From: Photobacterium profundum | GTDB lineage: Bacteria > Pseudomonadota > Gammaproteobacteria > Enterobacterales > Vibrionaceae | Assembly (NCBI RefSeq): GCF_003026285.1 | Contig: NZ_PYOD01000019.1 | Location: forward strand, 25,957 to 89,956 | DNA length: 64,000 nucleotides | Reading direction: 5' to 3' | Shown here: in pieces, positions 7,866-15,843 of the stretch | Layout: every line of letters starts with the position of its first letter | Position numbering within the stretch: the stretch's first letter is position 1 | Made by a program: the position numbers and the translations under genes | The notes under the pieces: model-generated | Database searches by the model: none | Told to the model about the DNA's origin: nothing | The model's input: the letters and a program-made list of their open reading frames with translations, nothing else

Positions 7866-8627
7866 TTAAGCTTTAAATGACAACCGAGAGCCATCAAAAA
7901 TTAGCTGTGCTAATAACTGTTTAGTTATATCTTGCCCGTTGCTATCAAATAGAACACCACAACTATTTAATCCACTCGCTTTTTGCGCACTGCGTACTAC
8001 ACCGGTAAGAGGGTAATTTTGTCCTGTTACTGGGTGTTTCACAACAATGGTTATTTTATTATCGGTATCAAATGAAGGACCATTCGCACCGTAAACGAAA
8101 CAGCACCCTTTTGATGACAAATCTTTAAATTCCACCAGCAAAAGGCGATTGGAAATTGAAACATGACCTTGTAATTTCACTTCATAACGCGCCTCACTAC
8201 GAAGCTGTGTTAACCCTATCATTTGTGGAATTCTGAGCGTGATTATTCGCTCGGGTTTTTGAATAATATTATCCATTTGAGTTTTAAATCGGACTATCGC
8301 CCCTTCGCCACGGTCGGAAATAGCCTTAATCGATACCCAGTACCCTTCACAAAAATAATCATCTAATTCATGTGGGCTGACTTCTGGTAAAGCCAAAATA
8401 AAATAATCGGTACCATTAGATCCAATGAATGTCGTTTCGCATTGAAACAAGCGTCCTAGCGGGGTTTTTATACTAATTGTAATACTACTACCATGGTTAA
8501 TCATACATATACCGCGTATACCAGGTACTGATTCTTCACTACGTTTAGCTAAAAGCCGTTCTCTTAGCGCATTTCCATTTACATTCAAAAGACAACCCTG
8601 CCGCTTTCGGTTATTAATAATAATCAT
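7866..8627 (-). CDS. PilZ-domain c-di-GMP-binding protein, YcgR-like architecture
   Basis: In this 253-residue protein, residues about 45-130 resemble the N-terminal flagellar-brake (YcgR-type) domain and about 138-245 a PilZ domain. The c-di-GMP-binding motifs are present: RSEAR (Arg143 and Arg147, RxxxR) and DLSSKG (169-174, the [D/N]xSxxG motif). It should therefore bind c-di-GMP and may act on motility or surface behaviour. The first ATG has no ribosome-binding site and lies only eight bases from a palindromic repeat; a TTG at 8588 with AGGG upstream is an alternative. A GGDEF enzyme is encoded 50 kb away. Confidence 0.8.
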   Translation of the reverse strand: MIIINNRKRQGCLLNVNGNALRERLLAKRSEESVPGIRGICMINHGSSITISIKTPLGRLFQCETTFIGSNGTDYFILALPEVSPHELDDYFCEGYWVSIKAISDRGEGAIVRFKTQMDNIIQKPERIITLRIPQMIGLTQLRSEARYEVKLQGHVSISNRLLLVEFKDLSSKGCCFVYGANGPSFDTDNKITIVVKHPVTGQNYPLTGVVRSAQKASGLNSCGVLFDSNGQDITKQLLAQLIFDGSRLSFKA

Positions 8628-8635
8628 TATATTTA

Positions 8636-8702
8636 TATACCCAAGTCACCTCAAGATGCAGGATTTTCGCTGAAACGAACATCTTGAAGTGACTTGAGTA
8701 TA
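8636..8702. repeat. Palindromic intergenic repeat, short copy
   Basis: Arms TATACCCAAGTCACCTCAAG and its imperfect complement enclose a core with TTCGCTGAAACGA. The same arms occur at 31681-31945 and 48522-48582. The rest of the gap between the PilZ gene and 8959 holds only an AT-rich promoter region for the next gene. Confidence 0.8.
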
Positions 8703-8958
8703 ATCTATCAGAGTGTAGTGATGTGGCTTTAATTATCAAGCAAATCGTTACAATATAAGGAAAAAAGCATTGGTTGACCTCGAAAAATCCAATCTAAACA
8801 TTCACTATTGGTATCTATGTAGGGCTTTTAAAATACATTCGCCTTAAATAATGCAATCAAAAATCAATATGGACCATTATTTCCACTCGATAAAATGCAA
8901 TCATTCTAGATAATAGACATCATAATAAGGTAAAATGCCCCCTTAACAAGGAGTATTA

Positions 8959-9204
8959 ATGGCTATTACGATTCGAGATCTAGATCAGCATTATTATATG
9001 ATTGAAGATTTAAAAAAATTAACTAAAACTAACGTTACAACAAAAGCGCTTATACAAGGTGGTTACCTTGCCGTTGATCTTGGCAAGCAGCTTGAAGCTG
9101 AAATGGAATCACGAATAAAAACAGAAGATGAATTGAAACAATTAAAAGAGAAATTAGCCAACTTTATTGAAAGCCAGCGATCACTTTTAGGCGCAATTAA
9201 CTAA
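8959..9204 (+). CDS. Small protein with C-terminal coiled coil, unknown function
   Basis: An 81-residue protein starting MAITIRDLDQHYYMIEDLKKL, with a middle segment TTKALIQGGYLAV and a charged, heptad-like helix from about 43 to 74. The first half has the strand-then-helices look of small ribbon-helix-helix DNA-binding proteins, but I cannot confirm this. AAGGAG sits seven bases before the ATG, so it is probably translated. It is a single gene with its own promoter region. No family name can be given. Confidence 0.6.
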   Translation: MAITIRDLDQHYYMIEDLKKLTKTNVTTKALIQGGYLAVDLGKQLEAEMESRIKTEDELKQLKEKLANFIESQRSLLGAIN

Positions 9205-9295
9205 CCATTTTCTTCTCATACGAATGTTACTGTATTGGGTTTCTACTTTATTAATATGTTGAATAATTAATAAATTAAATAATAGAAACCCACTT

Positions 9296-9703
9296 TTAGA
9301 TGGATTTGGTATTATTAACCACCAGCTCATCAAAACCCGTTTCTGCATCGTATTTACGAGAAAAGTGTTGTTCAGTAAAACTCAATAAACAGATCTCAGC
9401 AGTGTAAGACACGACACTCCCATCCATTAAATGACCACCAAATACCCTGCCTTCTTTATCAGCAACTGAAATATGAAGGTGAACATGATCAGCCGTTAAT
9501 GTGCCAGAAAGTGTCAGAATTTCTAGAGGACCATCAAGCGTCAACGATTTAGACTCATCAGCAAGGCGTATACGCGCTGTTGTTAAACATCCCGCACAAG
9601 ATAATAGTGAGCCGGCTTTAATATTATTCGCTTTCACATAGGCTAAAACAGAGGCTTTTAAATCGTCCCCTTGAGTTAATCGAAAGGCATGAGGTTGAAT
9701 CAT
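9296..9703 (-). CDS. PPC/DUF296-domain protein
   Basis: A 135-residue single-domain protein of the PPC (DUF296) family. It shows the expected order: RLTQGDDLKASVLAYVKANNI, AGSLLSCAGCLTTARIRLA, then the histidine cluster HVHLHIS (about 73-79) and GGHLMDG. The conserved histidines form a metal-binding site in bacterial members. In plants the domain is fused to AT-hooks; bacterial members are stand-alone and their role is poorly known. The gene is monocistronic, in line with DUF3634 and matP on the same strand. Confidence 0.8.
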   Translation of the reverse strand: MIQPHAFRLTQGDDLKASVLAYVKANNIKAGSLLSCAGCLTTARIRLADESKSLTLDGPLEILTLSGTLTADHVHLHISVADKEGRVFGGHLMDGSVVSYTAEICLLSFTEQHFSRKYDAETGFDELVVNNTKSI

Positions 9704-9789
9704 AATATAAGCATTTCCATATTAAGCGGATACAAAAACGGCCTCACTAGAAGCCGTTGTCAGGTAACTACATTTTCAAAAGGTAAAGA

Positions 9790-10095
9790 TTAGGCTCGTC
9801 GACCTTGTTTCTTATTCGTACCAGTATGCGGGAACACATTGTGTATACGTTGCTTTACTTTACTTGGCACGGTCTTAGAAAAAGTGATTTTTGTTGTAAA
9901 GCGATTCTTATAGACTTTAATTTGCCCAGAGAACGGCTGCTTATGCGCTATCTCTTTACAGCCGACCAAAAAACCGTGGGGGATATCCCCTTTTGAATGC
10001 GTCAGTTCACCTTCTGTAAACTTCATCGTCATTACAGGGCGATCTTTAAAAACAAGAAAAATGACGGCAACGGCAAGTATAATGACATATTCCAT
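9790..10095 (-). CDS. DUF3634 family small membrane-anchored protein
   Basis: A 101-residue protein: one N-terminal membrane segment (MEYVIILAVAVIFLVF), then a conserved soluble part (TMKFTEGELTHSKGDIP, PFSGQIKVYKNR, SKTVPSKVKQRIHNVFPH) and a short basic tail. I recognise this as the DUF3634 family of Vibrio and relatives; the function is unknown. AAGGAA precedes the ATG by a normal distance. It lies downstream of matP on the same strand with a gap of about 94 bp. Confidence 0.75.
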   Translation of the reverse strand: MEYVIILAVAVIFLVFKDRPVMTMKFTEGELTHSKGDIPHGFLVGCKEIAHKQPFSGQIKVYKNRFTTKITFSKTVPSKVKQRIHNVFPHTGTNKKQGRRA

Positions 10096-10189
10096 TCAAT
10101 GATTCCTTCTTGTACGTTTTAGTATAAGCCTATATCAAATTGAGTATTTTACTGTAACGAATCCAATATTCACTGCAAATAAATGACTC

Positions 10190-10636
10190 TTAATCTAATA
10201 AATCAGATAAATCTTTACGGATATCCGAAACCGTTTTACTAACAGTTTCTGTACGATTGCTCTCACTCAACAAATATTCAATCGTATCTGATAACGTAGA
10301 ACCCAAATCTTGTGACTTCTCTGCTAACTTTTCCCATACACGGTAGTCAAGGTCGATCGATTTTTTACGCGTATGTACTTGCTCGGCATTGAAGTGACGC
10401 TTGCGTTTAGCTCGAATAGCTTGTTTCAGCTTATTTTCAAGCTCTGGTGACATATGCTTACCAATCCACTCAATCACTTTTGTAGGTTCGTGTTCAATGG
10501 TAAGTAAAGATTGAATAGCAGCTTCGGCTTCACTCGAATCGATATGACAGGTGATTGCCTCTCCTTCTTTCCATTTTTTGACCAAGTAAGTCCATTTCCA
10601 ACCGGCTTCGAGGTTTTCAAGTTGCTGATATTTCAT
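10190..10636 (-). CDS. matP: MatP, Ter macrodomain organiser
   Basis: MatP binds matS sites, compacts the terminus region and links it to the divisome. The 148 residues match the family in length (E. coli 150) and content: N-terminal KYQQLENLEAGWKWTYLVKKW, a helical middle (EWIGKHMSPELENKLKQAIRAKRKRHFNAEQ), the ribbon-helix-helix DNA-binding part (RKKSIDLDYRVWEKLAEKSQDLGSTLSDTIEYLL) and a C-terminal helix. As in enterobacteria it is divergent from lonH. A one-mismatch matS lies 36 bp upstream of its start. Confidence 0.95.
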   Translation of the reverse strand: MKYQQLENLEAGWKWTYLVKKWKEGEAITCHIDSSEAEAAIQSLLTIEHEPTKVIEWIGKHMSPELENKLKQAIRAKRKRHFNAEQVHTRKKSIDLDYRVWEKLAEKSQDLGSTLSDTIEYLLSESNRTETVSKTVSDIRKDLSDLLD

Positions 10637-10671
10637 AAAAGGGGATAATTCTCAAAAGTCCAAAACAAACA

Positions 10672-10684
10672 GTGACAGCGTAAC
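10672..10684 (+). other. matS-type site between matP and lonH (one mismatch)
   Basis: GTGACAGCGTAAC, one mismatch at position 11. Its place in the divergent promoter region would allow MatP to affect its own gene. Confidence 0.6.
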
Positions 10685-10831
10685 TGATTTTGGATAAAAG
10701 CTCAATTACATCACGATATTAACTGTTTGTTTTCTCACAAACCCAATATCCTGCATATCATAACTATTATGAGGGCATTGATTCCTTTATACTGCTGTCC
10801 TTTTCACAGTAACGAAAGAAAGCACAAGTCT

Positions 10832-12580
10832 ATGCATGAAGAATCCTGGCGTACAATGATCCCAGATTACTCGAAGTACCAAACAATCATGGAAGATTAT
10901 GAGAATCTTCAACCTGCTCCTGTAGGTACTTTGCAAGACCGTCTTAGTGACGCCGTCCGCCGCTTCACCGCAATTGAACTGCAACCTCGTGTTCTTCGTA
11001 TTACCGCGCCTGACAACAAAGTCTATCGCGATTACGTTATTGAGCTATTAGCTAAATATGACGTAGAGAACAAGAAAAAAAAATCACAGCAGGTTGATTC
11101 TGAGGAGCAAATCAATAACAAAAATCAGAATGCTGAATCAACTGTTATTATTGCTGGCGAAAATGTGACTGAGCTAAGCCTTTTTGGTGCAGTTTATCCC
11201 CCTTCTGAAGATGGGAAAATTTCGAAAGCTCAAGTTAAACATGGTCTTGTTCATCAAGCGAACAATGGCTATCTTGTGCTTTCTGTTACAAGTATTTTAA
11301 GTAACCCTGCATTATGGCCACGATTAAAAAGCGTCTTAATGAATGGCGAGCTGGAATGGCAAGCTGCCTCTCATAAAACTCTTTACCCACTGCCGGTGCC
11401 TGAAAAGCTGAATCTGAAGCTTGTCGTGATGGGCGATCGGTATTTAATGGGTGAGTTTGATAATGGTGAGCCCGATTTCACGTCCGGCTTTTCAATGTAC
11501 AGTGAATTTGAGCAAGACTTACTTATTTCAGAGCAAAGTCTTCCTTCCTATCTTGCTTACGTGAAAGCCATTATTAACAAAGCAGGTTTACCTGACCTTG
11601 CCGATGCTGATGCTATTAATGTGTTATTAGCAACAGGCGCTCGTCATGCTGAAGATCAAACACGTGTTCCGCTTTGCCCTATTTGGCACCAAGGGTTAAT
11701 TTCTGAAGCTGCTATTGATGCTGACGGACAAACGATCACCGCTGAAAATTTAAAGTCTTCTTTAAAAGCACGTCATTTCCGCGAATCATACTTACCTGAA
11801 CGTGCTATTGAAGACATTCATCACGGACAAGTCGTAATTGATTGTAAAGGCGAACAAATTGGCCAAGTGAATGCCTTAACCGTCATTGATGTACAAGGTC
11901 ATCCTGTTTCTTACGGAGAACCCGCACGTATCTCTTGTGTTGTACACTTTGGTGATGGTGATATCTCTGATGTTGAGCGTAAAGCTGAGCTTGGTGGTAA
12001 TATTCACGCTAAAGGTATGATGATAATGCAGGCATTTGTGAGTGCCGCGCTAAACTTAGATCAAGCGTTACCCTTCTCTGCCTCTATTGTATTTGAACAG
12101 TCTTACTGCGAAGTCGATGGAGACAGTGCGTCGTTAGCTGAGCTATGTACACTCGTCTCAGCCTTAGCGATGCAACCAATCAATCAACAAGTTGCCATTA
12201 CGGGTGCAGTAGACCAATTTGGTCGTGTACAAGCTGTAGGTGGCATTAACGAGAAGATTGAGGGTTTCTATAAGGTTTGTCTTCACCGTGGTCTAACAGG
12301 CACTCAAGGTGTCATATTACCGAAAACAAACTTAAGTCACTTATGCTTAAATGAAGATGTTCTTGAAGCAATAAAGTCAGGACAATTCCATATTTGGGCT
12401 GTTGAAAACGTCGATGAGGCTGTTCCTCTTATTATGGGGAAAGCACTGAGAGGCGAAGAAGAAGACACTGATACAATTCTTGCGAGAATTGCAATGCGAA
12501 TAGATGCCTTCCATCATGGTGATGAACCTAATGATGTCAGCTGGTTATCTATTTTTCGCAGCTGGTTTGGCCAGCACTGA
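10832..12580 (+). CDS. lonH: LonH (YcbZ), Lon-type protease family protein
   Basis: A 582-residue homologue of YcbZ/LonH. The C-terminal third is a Lon protease domain with the catalytic Ser432 in DGDSAS and Lys475 in GGINEKIEGF, spaced 43 residues as in Lon. The first two thirds correspond to the degenerate AAA-like part of this family; I see no clear Walker A motif. A frame extends up to an ATG at 10727, but MHEESWRTMIPDYSKYQ is the likely N-terminus. The order matP / lonH - fabA is conserved with E. coli. LonH substrates are not well defined. Confidence 0.88.
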   Translation: MHEESWRTMIPDYSKYQTIMEDYENLQPAPVGTLQDRLSDAVRRFTAIELQPRVLRITAPDNKVYRDYVIELLAKYDVENKKKKSQQVDSEEQINNKNQNAESTVIIAGENVTELSLFGAVYPPSEDGKISKAQVKHGLVHQANNGYLVLSVTSILSNPALWPRLKSVLMNGELEWQAASHKTLYPLPVPEKLNLKLVVMGDRYLMGEFDNGEPDFTSGFSMYSEFEQDLLISEQSLPSYLAYVKAIINKAGLPDLADADAINVLLATGARHAEDQTRVPLCPIWHQGLISEAAIDADGQTITAENLKSSLKARHFRESYLPERAIEDIHHGQVVIDCKGEQIGQVNALTVIDVQGHPVSYGEPARISCVVHFGDGDISDVERKAELGGNIHAKGMMIMQAFVSAALNLDQALPFSASIVFEQSYCEVDGDSASLAELCTLVSALAMQPINQQVAITGAVDQFGRVQAVGGINEKIEGFYKVCLHRGLTGTQGVILPKTNLSHLCLNEDVLEAIKSGQFHIWAVENVDEAVPLIMGKALRGEEEDTDTILARIAMRIDAFHHGDEPNDVSWLSIFRSWFGQH

Positions 12581-12589
12581 TCCGAGTTG

Positions 12590-12613
12590 TTTAGCGTACA
12601 CGTGTACGCTAAA
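12590..12613. promoter_or_regulatory. FabR-type operator upstream of fabA
   Basis: Perfect 24-bp palindrome (TTTAGCGTACAC followed by its complement) 36 bp before the fabA start. Its core AGCGTACA...TGTACGCT agrees with the FabR operator known at enterobacterial fabA and fabB, so unsaturated fatty-acid synthesis is probably repressed by FabR here. Confidence 0.75.
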
Positions 12614-12648
12614 TTGCTCTCATACTTTCTTGGAGCAGTAAGAATCTG

Positions 12649-13164
12649 ATGAAACGCCAACAATCTTTTGAATACGATGAATTAGTAGCATGTGGTAAAG
12701 GTGAACTTTATGGTCCAGCTTTCCCTTCTTTACCTTCTGACAATATGCTGATGATCGATCGCGTGATTGAAATTTCAAGCGAAGGTGGCGAGCACGGTAA
12801 AGGCTTCATTCATGCGGAACTAGACATTAACCCTGACCTATGGTTTTTCGATTGTCACTTTAAAGGTGACCCTGTAATGCCTGGTTGTCTTGGCTTAGAT
12901 GCAATGTGGCAGCTAGTTGGCTTCTTCCTTGGCTGGCAAGGTGGCGAAGGAAAAGGTCGTGCTCTTGGTGTAGGTGAAGTTAAATTCACAGGCCAAATTT
13001 TACCAACAGCAAAGAAAGTGACATATGACATTCAGCTTAAACGCGTTATTAACCGTAAGCTTATCATGGGCGTTGCTGACGGCCGTGTATTGGTAGACGG
13101 TAAAGAAATATACGTTGCTAAAGATTTAAAAGTAGGTTTATTCTCTGACACTACAAACTTCTAA
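12649..13164 (+). CDS. fabA: FabA, beta-hydroxydecanoyl-ACP dehydratase/isomerase
   Basis: FabA dehydrates 3-hydroxydecanoyl-ACP and isomerises the product to cis-3-decenoyl-ACP, the branch point to unsaturated fatty acids. The 171 residues match the family length. His70 lies in WFFDCHFKGDPVMPGCLGLD and Asp84 in the same block, the catalytic pair of E. coli FabA at identical positions. It sits 68 bp after lonH with its own promoter region containing a FabR-type palindrome, and is followed by a strong terminator. Confidence in identity is very high. Confidence 0.97.
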   Translation: MKRQQSFEYDELVACGKGELYGPAFPSLPSDNMLMIDRVIEISSEGGEHGKGFIHAELDINPDLWFFDCHFKGDPVMPGCLGLDAMWQLVGFFLGWQGGEGKGRALGVGEVKFTGQILPTAKKVTYDIQLKRVINRKLIMGVADGRVLVDGKEIYVAKDLKVGLFSDTTNF

Positions 13165-13194
13165 GTCATCCCCCTTTGGGACACTTATAAGTAC

Positions 13195-13224
13195 AAAAAA
13201 GGCTGCTATTATGCGGCCTTTTTT
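13195..13224 (+). terminator. fabA terminator
   Basis: A-tract, GGCTGC / GCGGCC stem with one G-U pair around TATTAT, then TTTTTT. Confidence 0.85.
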
Positions 13225-13365
13225 CTGTCTGTTATTCAATGAAAAACACTAAATTTAGTTACCCCGTAACTATAAAGAGCCAAAGCAAGGAACTAGACAG
13301 CTATGACTTTGACTACAGCTGAAGCACTTTTCCTCAACATAAAACAGCATACGAAACTAACGACA

Positions 13366-13390
13366 ATAAAAAACCCCTTCTCCTAAGGGG
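13366..13390 (-). terminator. rmf terminator
   Basis: On the minus strand: CCCCTT stem, five-base loop, AAGGGG, then a T-run, 36 bp past the rmf stop. Confidence 0.8.
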
Positions 13391-13425
13391 CTAAATAAGG
13401 GTTCTTTCTATGAGGGAGGGATATT

Positions 13426-13599
13426 TTATTTATAGAGACCTGTTTGTAGTTCCTCTCTTGCGTCTCGCCAACCACCAAGCCAATTAGTACGGGCGTCCAC
13501 ACCTTGGTACGGACACACTTCATTAGAACGGCCATTCAAGCCAGCTTGATACCCGCGAGCTTGCGCACGTTCTAATCGATCCCGCTTTTGTCTCTTCAT
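13426..13599 (-). CDS. rmf: RMF, ribosome modulation factor
   Basis: RMF turns idle 70S ribosomes into 100S dimers in stationary phase. The frame from the ATG at 13599 encodes 57 residues: it opens MKRQKRDRLERAQARGYQAG, continues LNGRSNEVCPYQ, GVDARTNWLGGWRDAREE, and ends TGLYK. Length and motifs are those of RMF. GAGGAC precedes the start, and a terminator follows the stop. It lies between fabA and a DUF3466 gene; fabA and rmf are also close in E. coli. Its small size makes it easy to miss in automatic ORF lists. Confidence 0.96.
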   Translation of the reverse strand: MKRQKRDRLERAQARGYQAGLNGRSNEVCPYQGVDARTNWLGGWRDAREELQTGLYK

Positions 13600-13713
13600 A
13601 GTTCGTCCTCAACCTTATTTATATTGTTTCACCACAGTTTCGTAATGACGGAGTTTTGGTGACTCCTAATATAAGAATTAGCGATCTTCACTATTTTTTC
13701 AACCTTAGAAACA

Positions 13714-13742
13714 ACTAAGGCTCACAAATTGTGAGCCTTAGT
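13714..13742 (-). terminator. Hairpin after the DUF3466 gene
   Basis: Perfect 12-bp stem (ACTAAGGCTCAC and its complement) around AAATT, 27 bp past the stop; only a weak T-run follows on the minus strand. Confidence 0.6.
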
Positions 13743-13768
13743 GAAAAATAAATAATTATGACAAAAAT

Positions 13769-15832
13769 TTATTTTCTTCTTCTGAAACCAAATAGACCTA
13801 GCAGTGTCAAAGCAAACATGCCAAAAGAAGCACCAGAACGTTCTATCGTACCTGATTCTTCTGGACGTACATCAACAGTACCGTCTGGAATTGGCACAAG
13901 TTTAACCGCAACTAATCGTTCACCACCGCTACACTGTGATTCACTCGTCAGGTTGTCATAACCAGCAGCACATCTTAGTGCCGTAGCAGAAATAACACCC
14001 GCATCATTAATCCCAGTTGCTTGTGCAATACGGAACTGATTTGCTACAGCGCTTGTATCACCATTATCGTTAGTTAGGTTATCTAACATCCACGCACCAT
14101 TCGCACTCAATGGGGAGTTGGCAATCTTAGCGCCATCATTGAACAAGAATGCACGTTGGCGACGTTGGCGACCATCAACTTGGTTGACTGTTTCAGAGTC
14201 AACCCAGCCAACAACGACATCACTATTGTTAATAGCAGCTGCGTAACCATTGCTACCATCGAAGAAAATTGTTGAATCGATACTTGTATCAAGGAACTTT
14301 GTCTTACCTGCTACATTATCAAACACGAACATTTTCTGCGCATAAGAACGATTTTCAGCGCGATAGTTTTTCGCAATACCAATAACTTTGTTGTTGTCAT
14401 TGATACCTGTACCAGTCGAATAGCTGTACTGGCGATCACCATCGTTATTCTCAACTTCCGTACCCGGAATAAACTTCATTGACCAATTATTATCAGCAAT
14501 GCTTCCATCTTTTGGCGTAAATACAGCAGCACGTACAGCATAATAATCATCATCACGGTATTTTGTTGAAAAACCAGTAATAACAGGCTTAGCATCGACA
14601 ACAGCAACTGCTTTTGCTGATGCTTGGAACGAACGGTCACGGTTATCTGGATCAAGTACTTTTTCATCAGGCGTTGTTATAATACCTGGTGTAGCCTGAC
14701 CAGCACTATCAACTGTCCAGAAAGCAGCTTGATTGGCAAAGGTACTAAACTGACATTCAAAGTTCGAATACACATTACTTGGGGATGCATTCGTTACACA
14801 GCTTTTAAAACGATCATCATTAAAGCTGATATCTAAATTATCATCACCTTTAATATCATCTAGATCAGGCAACTTATCATTATCATATTCCCAAGTAGGG
14901 TTAGAGGATGAACCTCTATTATAATAAAAGCTAGGTGCATAAGAGGCAGAGCCAACCACTAATAATTGGTCATTATAAATAACCGCATCATTAGCTAATG
15001 TCTGTCCCGTTTGTTCAGCTAACTTATCATCAGTACGGCTAACAGTTGGAGGAGCTAATTCAGTTTTATTTTCACCAGCGTTAACAAAACCACGCTTATC
15101 AAACGCTCGAGCATTTCGGCCATCCTTAGAAAAATACGCTGAACTCGTGATTCCGTAGACATAATCAGCACCAGTACCTGCAACAATGCCATTTACAACA
15201 GTGTTTGGTGTTAGATGGCTACCATCATCAATAATCGTACCTAATTCTGCGGCATCATCATAACTAGCTGCTGTATTTGCAAATGTTGTTATACGTTCGC
15301 CATTAACGATCGGGAGTGCATTCGAATAATACCCTAAAGACCATGCAGCTTGCTCACGCTGAAGTCCGCCTAAACCTGTACGATCCTTTACATCATCTCG
15401 ATTATAGGCAAGACCGTAATACTGCTCTTCAGACCACACATCGCACGTATTGAACCCAAGGTTATCATTACAATAACGCTCAAATTCATAACGATCGTTA
15501 AGATGTTGATAATTATCGGTTAAAAATGCAATGGTATCACGATAATTGATACCAGCAGTTCCCTTTCGACTTTCCCCTACAACCGTGTAATCATCAGGTG
15601 TACAGCTTGTTGAAGCAGTGTCAAAACAATTAGCGCCAGGTTCTGAAGCTTTAATACCCTGCCCATAAAACTCAACAGAATTATTGCTCGTATTAGCAGT
15701 CGGAAAATACTGCAGTGATTCAACGTCACTTGCGTCTGTAACCTCAACCACTTTATACACGGCAGCGTTGGCACCAGTAGCACCGGCGATAAGTATCGCC
15801 AGTGTAGAAAGCTTTAACATCTTATGTTGCAT
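13769..15832 (-). CDS. DUF3466 family exported protein with GlyGly-CTERM tail
   Basis: A 687-residue protein with a signal peptide (about 1-23, ATGANA) and repeated short motifs such as GINDNNKVIG, INNSDVVVGW and GINDAGVISA, which suggest a propeller-like repeat fold. The end, SGASFGMFALTLLGLFGFRRRK, is a GlyGly-CTERM type signal: small residues, a membrane segment and an Arg/Lys cluster. Such tails are cut by rhombosortase, and carriers usually leave by type II secretion. The ligand or role is unknown. The gap to uup is 11 bp, so the two are probably co-transcribed. Confidence 0.82.
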   Translation of the reverse strand: MQHKMLKLSTLAILIAGATGANAAVYKVVEVTDASDVESLQYFPTANTSNNSVEFYGQGIKASEPGANCFDTASTSCTPDDYTVVGESRKGTAGINYRDTIAFLTDNYQHLNDRYEFERYCNDNLGFNTCDVWSEEQYYGLAYNRDDVKDRTGLGGLQREQAAWSLGYYSNALPIVNGERITTFANTAASYDDAAELGTIIDDGSHLTPNTVVNGIVAGTGADYVYGITSSAYFSKDGRNARAFDKRGFVNAGENKTELAPPTVSRTDDKLAEQTGQTLANDAVIYNDQLLVVGSASYAPSFYYNRGSSSNPTWEYDNDKLPDLDDIKGDDNLDISFNDDRFKSCVTNASPSNVYSNFECQFSTFANQAAFWTVDSAGQATPGIITTPDEKVLDPDNRDRSFQASAKAVAVVDAKPVITGFSTKYRDDDYYAVRAAVFTPKDGSIADNNWSMKFIPGTEVENNDGDRQYSYSTGTGINDNNKVIGIAKNYRAENRSYAQKMFVFDNVAGKTKFLDTSIDSTIFFDGSNGYAAAINNSDVVVGWVDSETVNQVDGRQRRQRAFLFNDGAKIANSPLSANGAWMLDNLTNDNGDTSAVANQFRIAQATGINDAGVISATALRCAAGYDNLTSESQCSGGERLVAVKLVPIPDGTVDVRPEESGTIERSGASFGMFALTLLGLFGFRRRK

Positions 15833-15843
15833 TAGGATTCCTT

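Noticed and set aside
13258..13270. GTTACCCCGTAAC as a sixth matS
   Set aside because: Palindromic but three mismatches to GTGACRNYGTCAC, including the centre.
13303..13386. 27-codon ORF between fabA and rmf
   Set aside because: Poorly placed ribosome-binding site, runs into the rmf terminator, no familiar sequence.
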